Below are positions 51,510-59,499 of a stretch of DNA of 64,000 bases, in pieces. Under the pieces are notes generated by a model, which saw only the letters and a program-made list of their open reading frames with translations, ran no database searches and was not told the DNA's origin. The position numbers and the translations under genes were made by a program. The stretch lies in the NCBI GenBank assembly GCA_035441325.1, contig DAOROA010000002.1, forward strand, positions 1 to 64,000, read 5' to 3'. Position 1 is the first letter of the stretch. Each line of letters opens with the position of its first letter. The stretch comes from Competibacter_A sp002352125. GTDB lineage: Bacteria > Pseudomonadota > Gammaproteobacteria > Competibacterales > Competibacteraceae.

Positions 51510-51531
51510 GCCCTCGCCCGATGGGGTTGTC

Positions 51532-51861
51532 GTGGCCTCTTTGCCACCCACCGATAACTGCCTAACCATCGTCGGTCAAGTGGTTGGCCCTTGCGAAACT
51601 CGCACGTCCCCGGCGGGCGTGGCGATCGGTCGTTTCCTGCTGGATCACCATTCCAGCCAAATGGAAGCCGGCCTCCCGCGCGAAGCGCGTTGCCGACTTC
51701 CGGTCGTGGCCTGCGGCGAGCCGCTGGCCCAGGCTGCACGCCGCCTGCCGCCGGGAACACGCGTGCGAGTGCAAGGTTTCATCGGTCGCGCCAATTACCG
51801 CGAAAGCGAATACCGTTTGGTACTGCACGCCACCTGCATCGACGTTTTCGATGCCGAATAA
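51532..51861 (+). CDS. priB: Primosomal replication protein N (PriB)
   Basis: PriB is a small OB-fold single-strand DNA-binding protein that helps reload DnaB at stalled forks. The GTG start at 51532 gives 109 residues. It has the PriB pattern NCLTIVGQVVGPCETRTSPAG, then DHHSSQMEAG and a C-terminal OB strand (VRVQGFIGRANYRESEYRL). Position between rpsF and rpsR is typical. It is 22 bp after rpsF. Confidence 0.92.
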   Translation: MASLPPTDNCLTIVGQVVGPCETRTSPAGVAIGRFLLDHHSSQMEAGLPREARCRLPVVACGEPLAQAARRLPPGTRVRVQGFIGRANYRESEYRLVLHATCIDVFDAE

Positions 51862-51885
51862 TCAACTATTGAGGATCGACTCAAC

Positions 51886-52110
51886 ATGTCGCGCTTTTTT
51901 CGTCGCAAGAAGTTTTGCCGTTTCACCGCCGAAGGCGTCAAGGAAATCGACTACAAGGACATCGCCACCTTGAAGAACTACGTCACGGAAACCGGCAAGA
52001 TCGTACCGAGCCGCATCACCGGCACCAAAGCCCGTTACCAGCGGCAGTTGTCGGTAGCGATCAAACGCGCCCGATTCCTGGCGCTACTGCCCTACTGCGA
52101 CCGGCATTGA
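51886..52110 (+). CDS. rpsR: 30S ribosomal protein S18
   Basis: S18 pairs with S6 on the 30S platform. The 74 residues are of standard length, with RRKKFCRFTAEGVKEIDYKD and KIVPSRITGTKARYQRQL conserved. A TTGAGGAT ribosome-binding stretch lies upstream. It is the third gene of the operon. Confidence 0.97.
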   Translation: MSRFFRRKKFCRFTAEGVKEIDYKDIATLKNYVTETGKIVPSRITGTKARYQRQLSVAIKRARFLALLPYCDRH

Positions 52111-52155
52111 ACTGTCGGTCCAGACAGCTCGAACCGGTCACCGGGATCACTCGCA

Positions 52156-53073
52156 GTGCGGTCGCTCGCCGCTTTCGTCGTGCGGAGCCGGCCGGCGGCG
52201 GTGCTGACCGCCGCCACGGCGGCAGTATTATTCTGGCTGTTCCCGCCGTTCTTGACCGTTGCCGGAGCGGTGGTGGCGCTGGTCACCTTGCGCCAAGGTG
52301 CGGCCGAGGGGGCGCTGCTCGCGATATTGGCCGGACTGGGTGCCGCCGGATTGACTTGGTTGGTGCTCGGCACGCCGTGGCCAATGGCACGGGTACTGCT
52401 GCCTTGCTGGTTTGCGTTATGGTCGCTCGCGTGGGTGCTGAGGACCACGGTCTCGTTATCCAGAACGTTCCAGGTGGCGGCGCTGCTGAGCCTGCTGGGC
52501 GTAGCCGGCTTTTATCTTGCGCTGGACGACCCGGCAATCTGGTGGAACGACGCGCTCGGCAGGCTGCAACAAGAATTAGTGGAATCGGCATCGCTGGGGC
52601 AAACGACAGACCAAGCCACGCTGAACGAACTGTTCGAGCTACTCGAAAGCTGGGCGCCGTTCCTGCCGGGCCAAGCGGCCAGCGCGGGCCTGCTGTCGGT
52701 GCTGACGGCGTTGCTGCTGGGTCGCTGGTGGCAGGCATTGTTGTTCAACCCCGGCGGTTTCCGTCCCGAATTTCACGGGTTGCGGTTGGGCCGGCCACTG
52801 GCGGTGCTGCTGCTGGCGCTGTTTGGCGGGGCGATGCTGTCTGGCTGGCCAGTGCTGACCAACGCCGCGCTGGTTCTGGGAACGCTGTTCACCCTCCAGG
52901 GCATCGCTCTGGTTCACGCCTTGTCGTTCAAATTACAGCTCTCGCCGGCCTGGCTGATTTTGTTCTACCTGCTGCTGATTCCGCTGCTATCGCAGGTGGT
53001 GATGGCGCTGGGCGTCGCCGATGCGTGGGCCGATTTTCGGACCCGCGTTCGTTCGCGGCCGGGCAAACGCTGA
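52156..53073 (+). CDS. DUF2232 membrane protein
   Basis: The 305-residue protein starts at a GTG and has about eight membrane helices. It matches the DUF2232 (YybS-like) family by its position between rpsR and rplI and its hydrophobic pattern. Function is unknown. The conserved placement in the ribosomal protein operon of pseudomonads and relatives suggests a housekeeping envelope role, but nothing in the sequence shows a catalytic site. Confidence 0.8.
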   Translation: MRSLAAFVVRSRPAAVLTAATAAVLFWLFPPFLTVAGAVVALVTLRQGAAEGALLAILAGLGAAGLTWLVLGTPWPMARVLLPCWFALWSLAWVLRTTVSLSRTFQVAALLSLLGVAGFYLALDDPAIWWNDALGRLQQELVESASLGQTTDQATLNELFELLESWAPFLPGQAASAGLLSVLTALLLGRWWQALLFNPGGFRPEFHGLRLGRPLAVLLLALFGGAMLSGWPVLTNAALVLGTLFTLQGIALVHALSFKLQLSPAWLILFYLLLIPLLSQVVMALGVADAWADFRTRVRSRPGKR

Positions 53074-53113
53074 ACGCGCACTTACGCGCATCGAAAAACT
53101 TTGGAGTTTAGCG

Positions 53114-53563
53114 ATGGAAATCATTCTGCTAGAAAAAATCGCCAACTTAGGCGCCCTGGGCGATCGGGTCAAAGTCAAGCCGGGTTATGCCCGCAACTTT
53201 CTGATCCCTCAAGGTAAAGCCACTGCGGCCACTGCGGCCAACTTGGCTCGTTTCGAGGCTCGCCGCGCCGAACTGGAACGAGTCGCCGCCGAGGCTTTGG
53301 CCAAGGCTAGCGCTCGCGCGACCCAATTGGCCGAGCTGATCGTCACTCTTTCGGTGAAGACCGGCAGCGAAGGCAGGCTGTTCGGTTCGGTCGGCGCCGC
53401 CGATATCGCCAATGCGGTATCGGCCGCTGGCATCGAGCTGTCGAAACACGAAGTGCGGCTTTCTACCGGTCCGATTCGCCAGATCGGCGAATACGACGTA
53501 GACCTGCATCTACACAGCGAGGTCAAAACCCAAATCCGGGTCAACATCATCGCCGAAGCCTAA
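53114..53563 (+). CDS. rplI: 50S ribosomal protein L9
   Basis: L9 binds 23S rRNA at the base of the L1 stalk. The ATG at 53114, preceded by GGAG, gives 149 residues, the usual length. The N-terminal domain (MEIILLEKIANLGALGDRV, PGYARNFLIPQGKA), a long central helix and the C-terminal domain (GSEGRLFGSVGAADIA) are all present. The open frame upstream is a shadow of the DUF2232 gene. Confidence 0.97.
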   Translation: MEIILLEKIANLGALGDRVKVKPGYARNFLIPQGKATAATAANLARFEARRAELERVAAEALAKASARATQLAELIVTLSVKTGSEGRLFGSVGAADIANAVSAAGIELSKHEVRLSTGPIRQIGEYDVDLHLHSEVKTQIRVNIIAEA

Positions 53564-53746
53564 AATTTGGCGAATTATCCGCGCCGGGGTCTGGACTGAA
53601 CTAGAATTATATTCCCCGCGCGGATTCCCCCGACGTTGCCCGTTGGCCGGATAACGCACCCAACCCTCGCCGGGGAACTTCGAGGCCGTACCGCCGAATC
53701 GTCGCAGCGGACGGCGGATCGTCGGTTTCGTTCCGAGAGTTCCGTC

Positions 53747-55246
53747 ATGCAGCCCGTCACCCCGTTTCCCAATCGAAAGGATGCCGCTGCGGAAGCGCTG
53801 CGGGTGCCGCCGCATTCGCTCGAAGCCGAACAAGCGGTCCTGGGTGGTCTGATGCTGGATAATTCCACTTGGGATCAGATCGCCGACCGCTTGGATGAGA
53901 GCGATTTTTACCGCAACGATCACCGTCTGATTTTCTGCGCCATCCGCCGGTTGTCCGAGAACGGCAAGCCTTTCGATTTGCTGACCCTGGCCGAATGGCT
54001 GGAGGATAACAACGATCTGGAGGCGGCCGGAGGATTCGCCTATCTTGGCATTCTGGTGCGAGACACGCCCAGCGCTGCCAACGTCCGCGCCTACGGCGAC
54101 ATCGTCCGCGAGCGGGCGATCCGCCGCGAGCTGATCCGGACCGCCACCGAAATGGCCGACAGCGCCTACGATCCCAAGGGCCGCGATAGCAAGCAATTGC
54201 TCGATGAAGCCGAGAAGCGGGTGTTCGCCATCGCCGAGCATGGGTCGCGCGCCCAACAGGGTTTCGCCAACATGAAAAATTTGCTGGCGAGCACGGTGGA
54301 ACGAATCGATATTTTGTTCCAGCGAGACAATCCCATCACCGGCATCGCCACCGGCTGGCCCGATTTCGACGACAAGACCGCCGGCCTACAGCGCGGCGAC
54401 TTGATCGTGATCGCCGGCCGGCCTTCGATGGGCAAGACCGCCTTTGCCATGAACATCGCCGAATTTGCGGCCATCCAGATGAAATGCCCGGTGGCGGTGT
54501 TCAGCATGGAAATGCCGGGCGAAAGCTTGATCATGCGCCTGATCTCCTCGCTGGGGCGAATCGACCAGCACAAAGTGCGCACCGGCCGCCTGGACGATGA
54601 AGATTGGCCCCGGATCACCTCGGCGGTCACCATGCTGTCGGAGGCGCGGTTATTCATCGACGACAGTTCCAGCCTGAGCCCGAACGAACTTCGGGCGCGG
54701 GCTCGCCGCCTGCACCGGCAAGAAGGGCAACTCGGTCTAATCGTGGTGGATTATCTTCAGTTGATGCAGGTGCCGGGCACCAACGAGAACCGGGCGACCG
54801 AGGTATCCGAGATTTCTCGCTCGCTCAAAGCCTTGGCCAAGGAATTAGCCGTACCGGTACTGGCGCTGTCCCAGCTCAACCGCACCTTGGAGCAACGCGG
54901 CGACAAGCGACCGATCATGTCGGACTTGCGCGAATCGGGTGCCATCGAACAGGATGCGGATTTGATTTGCTTCATCTATCGCGACGAAGTTTACAATCCC
55001 GATAGCCCCGACAAGGGCGTCGCCGAAATCATTATCGGCAAACAGCGCAATGGTCCCATCGGGACTACCCGCCTCACTTTCTTGGGTCAATATACCCGTT
55101 TCGAAAGCTACGCTTCCGAATCCTACTCGGCAGGTTCCAGCTATGAGTCGAGCAACCGAGGTGCGTCTCGATCTGGGGGCGCTGGTTCACAATCTCCGGC
55201 GGGTAAGGGAAGCCGCCCCGCGCCGGCGAGTGGCGGCGGCCGTTAA
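53747..55246 (+). CDS. dnaB: Replicative DNA helicase DnaB
   Basis: DnaB is the hexameric helicase at the replication fork. From the ATG at 53747 it has 499 residues: N-terminal domain (PPHSLEAEQAVLGGLMLD), linker, and RecA-like motor with P-loop GRPSMGKTAFAMN near residue 222 and LIVVDYLQLM Walker B. The C-terminal 40 or so residues are Ser/Gly-rich and lie beyond the usual DnaB end (E. coli has 471). They are encoded where the frame overlaps alr by 104 bp. Confidence 0.95.
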   Translation: MQPVTPFPNRKDAAAEALRVPPHSLEAEQAVLGGLMLDNSTWDQIADRLDESDFYRNDHRLIFCAIRRLSENGKPFDLLTLAEWLEDNNDLEAAGGFAYLGILVRDTPSAANVRAYGDIVRERAIRRELIRTATEMADSAYDPKGRDSKQLLDEAEKRVFAIAEHGSRAQQGFANMKNLLASTVERIDILFQRDNPITGIATGWPDFDDKTAGLQRGDLIVIAGRPSMGKTAFAMNIAEFAAIQMKCPVAVFSMEMPGESLIMRLISSLGRIDQHKVRTGRLDDEDWPRITSAVTMLSEARLFIDDSSSLSPNELRARARRLHRQEGQLGLIVVDYLQLMQVPGTNENRATEVSEISRSLKALAKELAVPVLALSQLNRTLEQRGDKRPIMSDLRESGAIEQDADLICFIYRDEVYNPDSPDKGVAEIIIGKQRNGPIGTTRLTFLGQYTRFESYASESYSAGSSYESSNRGASRSGGAGSQSPAGKGSRPAPASGGGR

Positions 55247-56228
55247 GGCCGAAGGCTACGGCCATGGTTTGGTTCGCGTTGCGCGAGCGCTGGACGCCGA
55301 CGCTTTTGCGGTGGCTTGCATCGAAGAAGCGCTGACCTTGCGCGAAGCCGGCATCGACCGGCCGATCCTGTTGCTGGAAGGAGTTTTCGAAGCGGAGGAA
55401 CTGGCGTCGTGCGCCCGTCACGATCTGGATATCGCGGTTCACCATCCCGAACAGGTGCGGATGTTGGAATGTGCACGACCGGAACAACCGCTACGGGTTT
55501 GGCTGAAAATCGATACCGGGATGCACCGGCTGGGCCTGAAACCGGAGACGGTATCGACCGCTTGGCAACAGTTGCACGACTGTCCTGCGGTCCGCTCAGA
55601 TATCGGGTTGATGAGCCATTTAGCCCGTGCGGATGAGCGCGCTTGCGATTACACCGTACGGCAACTCGAAACCTTCGCCGCCGCCGCCGCTGGCTTACCC
55701 GGCGAACGGTCGCTCGCCAATTCCGCCGGCATCCTGAGCTGGCCGCAAACGCATTTCGATTGGGTGCGGCCCGGCATCATGCTGTATGGCGCCTCGCCGT
55801 TCGTGGACAGTCTCGCTCCCGACGAAGATTTGCGCCCCGTGATGACGCTGAGCACTCGGTTGATCGCGATCAATCGCTTGCGAAAAGACGAGCCGGTCGG
55901 CTACGGCGGAACCTGGACTTGTCCCGAAGACATGGATGTCGGGGTAGCGGCGGCCGGTTACGGCGACGGTTATCCCCGCCACGCCCCCTCCGGGACGCCG
56001 GTGCTGATCAACGGTCGCGAGGCGACGCTGATCGGGCGGGTGTCGATGGACATGATCACTCTCGATCTGCGCCGGCATCCCGAGGCGCGAATCGGCGATC
56101 CAGTGGTGCTGTGGGGCGAGGGATTACCGGTGGAACGCATCGCACAACTTGCGGACACCATTTCTTATACCTTGTTATGTGGAGTAACGGCGCGCGTGAA
56201 GCGCGAAGTGATTCCAGCCGATGGTTAA
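55143..56228 (+). CDS. alr: Alanine racemase
   Basis: Alr makes D-alanine for peptidoglycan with PLP. From the ATG at 55143 (MSRATEVRLDLGAL) it has 361 residues, the usual length. Lys35 in AVKAEGYGHG binds PLP, and GYGDGYPRH near residue 258 carries the catalytic Tyr. SMDMITLDL is conserved near the end. The start lies 104 bp inside dnaB in another frame, and the end overlaps radA by 8 bp. Confidence 0.95.
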   Translation: MSRATEVRLDLGALVHNLRRVREAAPRRRVAAAVKAEGYGHGLVRVARALDADAFAVACIEEALTLREAGIDRPILLLEGVFEAEELASCARHDLDIAVHHPEQVRMLECARPEQPLRVWLKIDTGMHRLGLKPETVSTAWQQLHDCPAVRSDIGLMSHLARADERACDYTVRQLETFAAAAAGLPGERSLANSAGILSWPQTHFDWVRPGIMLYGASPFVDSLAPDEDLRPVMTLSTRLIAINRLRKDEPVGYGGTWTCPEDMDVGVAAAGYGDGYPRHAPSGTPVLINGREATLIGRVSMDMITLDLRRHPEARIGDPVVLWGEGLPVERIAQLADTISYTLLCGVTARVKREVIPADG

Positions 56229-57597
56229 CAAAGGCCGCGCGGTCTACGTCTGCACCGAATGCGGCGCGCAAGCCAGCAAATGGTCCGGTCAGTGCGGCGA
56301 CTGCGGCGCCTGGAACACGTTGCAAGAAACGCTGGTTACGTCATCAGCCACCAAGACGGCGACAAAACCCGCCGGCTATGCGGGCGCGGTGGCTGGCGCC
56401 GAGGTTCGCACTTTGGCCGAAGTGGATGCGGCGGCGGAAATCCGCCAGTCCTGCGGCAACGGCGAGCTGGATCGCGTGCTGGGCGGCGGTCTGGTCAACG
56501 GCTCGGTGACCCTGATCGGTGGCGATCCCGGCATCGGCAAATCCACTCTCCTCTTGCAAGTCTTGGCGGAACTCGCGGCGCGCAACCGGACGCTATACGT
56601 CAGCGGCGAAGAGTCGCCGCAGCAGATCAGCCTGCGCGCCCAACGCTTGCAACTGTCCCGCGACTGCTTGCGGCTGCTGCCGGAAATCTGCGTCGAGCGG
56701 ATTCTGGCCGTCGCCGAAACCGAGCAGCCGCAATCGATGGTCATCGACTCGATCCAGACCGTGTTCACCGAACGGCTGCAATCGGCGCCCGGTTCGGTGG
56801 CGCAGGTGCGCGAAAGCGCGGCGCAACTGGTGCGCTTCGCCAAGGCCAGCGGCACGGCGCTGTTCTTGGTCGGGCACGTCACCAAGGAGGGTGCCATCGC
56901 GGGGCCGCGTGTGCTGGAGCACATGGTCGATACCGTGCTGTATTTCGAGGGCGATCCCAGCGGCCGGTTGCGGGTGTTGCGGGCGGTGAAAAACCGCTAC
57001 GGGCCGGTCAACGAACTGGGCGTGTTCGCGATGACCGAGCGGGGATTGAAGGAAGTCAGCAACCCATCGGCGATTTTCTTGTCGCGCCACGATACGCCGG
57101 TGGCCGGCAGCGTCATCATGGTCACCCGGGAAGGCACCCGGCCGCTGCTGGTGGAGATTCAGGCATTGGTGGACGAATGCCACGGCGGCAACCCGCGCCG
57201 CGTGACGCTGGGGCTGGAGCAGAACCGGCTGGCGATGCTGTTGGCGGTGCTGCACCGGCACGGCGGCGTAGCGATGTACGATCAGGACGTGTACGTCAAC
57301 GCGGTGGGCGGAGTGCGGATCAACGAAACGGCGGCGGATTTGGCGGTATTGCTGGCGGCGCTATCGAGCTTCCGCGACCGGCCGCTGCCGACCGAGTTGG
57401 TGGTGTTCGGCGAAGTTGGGCTAGCGGGCGAAATCCGGCCGGTGCCGAATGGCGAGGAGCGGCTGCGCGAAGCGGCGAAACACGGTTTCAAGCAGGCCAT
57501 CGTCCCCCGCGCCAACTTGCCCCGGCGCGGCAGCCGGGTGGAAGGGCTGGAAGTGCGCGGCGTGACCCGGTTGGGCGAAGTGATGGGAGGGTTGTAA
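56221..57597 (+). CDS. radA: DNA repair protein RadA
   Basis: RadA (Sms) is a RecA-like ATPase that promotes branch migration in recombination. The 458 residues have an N-terminal zinc finger (CTECG and CGDCG), the P-loop GDPGIGKSTLL near residue 100, the RadA motif KNRYG near 255 (usually KNRFG), and a Lon protease-like C-terminal domain. ATG at 56221 overlaps the alr TAA by 8 bp. Confidence 0.96.
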   Translation: MVNKGRAVYVCTECGAQASKWSGQCGDCGAWNTLQETLVTSSATKTATKPAGYAGAVAGAEVRTLAEVDAAAEIRQSCGNGELDRVLGGGLVNGSVTLIGGDPGIGKSTLLLQVLAELAARNRTLYVSGEESPQQISLRAQRLQLSRDCLRLLPEICVERILAVAETEQPQSMVIDSIQTVFTERLQSAPGSVAQVRESAAQLVRFAKASGTALFLVGHVTKEGAIAGPRVLEHMVDTVLYFEGDPSGRLRVLRAVKNRYGPVNELGVFAMTERGLKEVSNPSAIFLSRHDTPVAGSVIMVTREGTRPLLVEIQALVDECHGGNPRRVTLGLEQNRLAMLLAVLHRHGGVAMYDQDVYVNAVGGVRINETAADLAVLLAALSSFRDRPLPTELVVFGEVGLAGEIRPVPNGEERLREAAKHGFKQAIVPRANLPRRGSRVEGLEVRGVTRLGEVMGGL

Positions 57598-57740
57598 AGC
57601 CGGGTTGGCGCAACGCAACTCGACGGGTCAATCCGGAGCGAGGCCACGCTCAATGGCTATCACAAACGGCGGTGACGCTGGACGGGTGGGAAGCGGATCC
57701 GGCGCGGGATGCGGCCTTCGAGAAAGCAATGATGCCAATT

Positions 57741-57833
57741 TGGCGGAGAGGGTGGGATTCGAACCCACGTGGGGCGGCTAAGCCCCCATCCGATTTCGAG
57801 TCGGCGCCGTTGTGACCGCTTCGGTACCTCTCC
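57741..57833 (-). tRNA. tRNA-Ser (anticodon CGA)
   Basis: The minus strand folds as a 93-nt class II tRNA. The acceptor GGAGAGG pairs with CCTCTCC, discriminator G and encoded CCA follow. The anticodon stem CCGA/TCGG encloses loop CTCGAAA, giving anticodon CGA for UCG codons. A long variable arm (GGGGGCTTAGCCGCCCC) and a GTTCGAATC T-loop confirm a serine tRNA. Confidence 0.96.
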
Positions 57834-57871
57834 GGGAGGAATTGCTTGGAGCGAACGAAAAAGAGTTTTAT

Positions 57872-57899
57872 ATTTTACCGTATCGCAAGATTTTGCCAA
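57872..57899 (-). promoter_or_regulatory. Promoter of tRNA-Ser
   Basis: On the minus strand TTGGCA (57894-57899) and TAAAAT (57872-57877) are 16 bp apart, each one mismatch from consensus. The -10 lies about 40 bp before the tRNA 5' end. Confidence 0.6.
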
Positions 57900-57984
57900 T
57901 CCCTTTGGAATTCTCCATCTCGATATCAAAAAAATCGAGAAGAGTCACAGAACAGACAAGTCTCGTGTTCGCTGCACCGACGCA

Positions 57985-58995
57985 ATGAAACAGGCACCTT
58001 ACAATACTGATCACAATCCGCCGGACGGCCAGTTCGAGCCCGACTCTGATGCTGGCCCAAAATCCATCCGTTCCAGTCTTCACCGATGGCTCAAGCACTT
58101 CGCTCTCTACCTCGGCGCCGTCGCGGTCGCGTGCGCGACGGCCATTTTCTTTCTCTGGCAAATTCCGATCCTGCAAGATTTGCCGCAACTGGTGAAGAGC
58201 GTTAGCGATCCGCAGGCGGTCCGCTCGACCACGGCAACCGTAGGTCCATCGATTTTTTCCGGCAACAATCAGACAGTCTTCCCTCAATCGCCTTCTCAAG
58301 CTCCGCCTTCGACGGCGGAGCAACAGACTACACCGGTTGACGCGACGCTCGCCACGACCTCGCCGCCCACGCCCGCAGCGGAAACTCCCGGCGATCCGAA
58401 CACACCGCCACCCCCTCCTGAACAAGCGACCGTCCCCATCGACTCCCAGGCCGATTCTTCCGCGCCGCTTGCCGAAGCTCCCGTCGAGGATGCCGCCACG
58501 GCTCCACCGCCGCAGACCGAAATCGAGCAGTTGCTCACCGATGCCCAGCAACAAATGGAAAGCAAACGGCTTACCTCTCCAGCCAGCGGCAACGCGTTGC
58601 GCAGCTACCAACGGGTGCTCGAACTGGAGCCGAACAATACCGCTGCAACCGACGGCATTCAACGCATCAGCGCATACTACCAAAACATCGCCCAGCAAAG
58701 CCTGTCACGAGGCCGAACCGACGAAAGCCTGGCCTACATCAACCGAGGATTGCGCGCGGCCCCCAACAATGCAGCGCTGCTGAGTCTGCGGAAAGAGGCC
58801 CGCTTGGCAAAACAACGAGAAGAGCAACAACGACAAGCTTCTTTGCTGGAAGAAAGGCAGCGCCAAGAAACGGAATCGCCGCAGGAGCCATCATACCGTC
58901 AACCGCTTCCGCAGCCATCGTCACAACGCCCTTGGTGGCAACGGCAACAACAGCAACAACCGTATTCCAACGAAAGCGGCTTCAATCAACGCTGA
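57985..58995 (+). CDS. Single-pass membrane protein with TPR-like repeats
   Basis: The 336-residue protein (ATG at 57985) has a cytoplasmic N-terminus, one membrane helix near residues 42-60, a Pro/Thr/Ala-rich linker (about 85-175), a TPR-like block (ALRSYQRVLELEPNNTAA, then SLAYINRGLRAAPNNAAL) and a Gln-rich C-terminal coil. I do not recognise a named family. Longer frames upstream run into the tRNA and are unlikely. The last 14 bp overlap the end of tadA on the other strand. Confidence 0.7.
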   Translation: MKQAPYNTDHNPPDGQFEPDSDAGPKSIRSSLHRWLKHFALYLGAVAVACATAIFFLWQIPILQDLPQLVKSVSDPQAVRSTTATVGPSIFSGNNQTVFPQSPSQAPPSTAEQQTTPVDATLATTSPPTPAAETPGDPNTPPPPPEQATVPIDSQADSSAPLAEAPVEDAATAPPPQTEIEQLLTDAQQQMESKRLTSPASGNALRSYQRVLELEPNNTAATDGIQRISAYYQNIAQQSLSRGRTDESLAYINRGLRAAPNNAALLSLRKEARLAKQREEQQRQASLLEERQRQETESPQEPSYRQPLPQPSSQRPWWQRQQQQQPYSNESGFNQR

Positions 58996-59497
58996 TTGCG
59001 ATAGCCTCGCCATCAGCCGGCTTAATCCGGCGAGCGCGAAAGAAATCCCGCAGCAACGCTCCGCATTCTTCGGCCAGCACGTTACCCTGCACCTCGGCGC
59101 GGTGGTTTAGCGCCTCCGATTGCAGCAGGTTGAAAACCGACCCGGCCGACCCGGTTCGCGGATCGGCGGCACCGAACACCACTCGTGCCACCCGCGCATG
59201 AACGATCGCTCCAGCACACATCGGACAGGGTTCCAAGGTGACATACAGCGTGCTATCGACCAACCGGTAATTGTCCGTTCGAGCCGCCGCCATCCGCAGC
59301 GCGACTACTTCGGCATGCGCCGTGGGATCGCGAGTACCGATAGGCCGATTCCAGCCCTCACCGATGACCTCGTCCCTCAGGATCAGCACCGCCCCGACCG
59401 GCACTTCTCCGGCAGCGGCCGCAAATCGAGCCAGCTCCAGCGCCTTGCGCATCCAGCGTTGGTCCCGCTCGCCGTCCGGTTCCAATCTGTCGGCCAA
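58982..59497 (-). CDS. tadA: tRNA-specific adenosine deaminase
   Basis: TadA converts A34 to inosine in tRNA-Arg(ACG). The 171 residues have the zinc site HAE (His61, Glu63) and PCPMC (Cys91, Cys94), with TLEPCPMCAGA and VVFGAADPRTG conserved. The first 10 or so residues are non-conserved, so a slightly later start is possible. It is 2 bp after the histidine kinase gene. Confidence 0.95.
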   Translation of the reverse strand: MADRLEPDGERDQRWMRKALELARFAAAAGEVPVGAVLILRDEVIGEGWNRPIGTRDPTAHAEVVALRMAAARTDNYRLVDSTLYVTLEPCPMCAGAIVHARVARVVFGAADPRTGSAGSVFNLLQSEALNHRAEVQGNVLAEECGALLRDFFRARRIKPADGEAIAISVD

Positions 59498-59499
59498 GG

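Noticed and set aside
57769..57984. Longer start for the TPR protein
   Set aside because: It would begin inside the tRNA-Ser gene on the opposite strand and cross its promoter; the ATG at 57985 is more likely.
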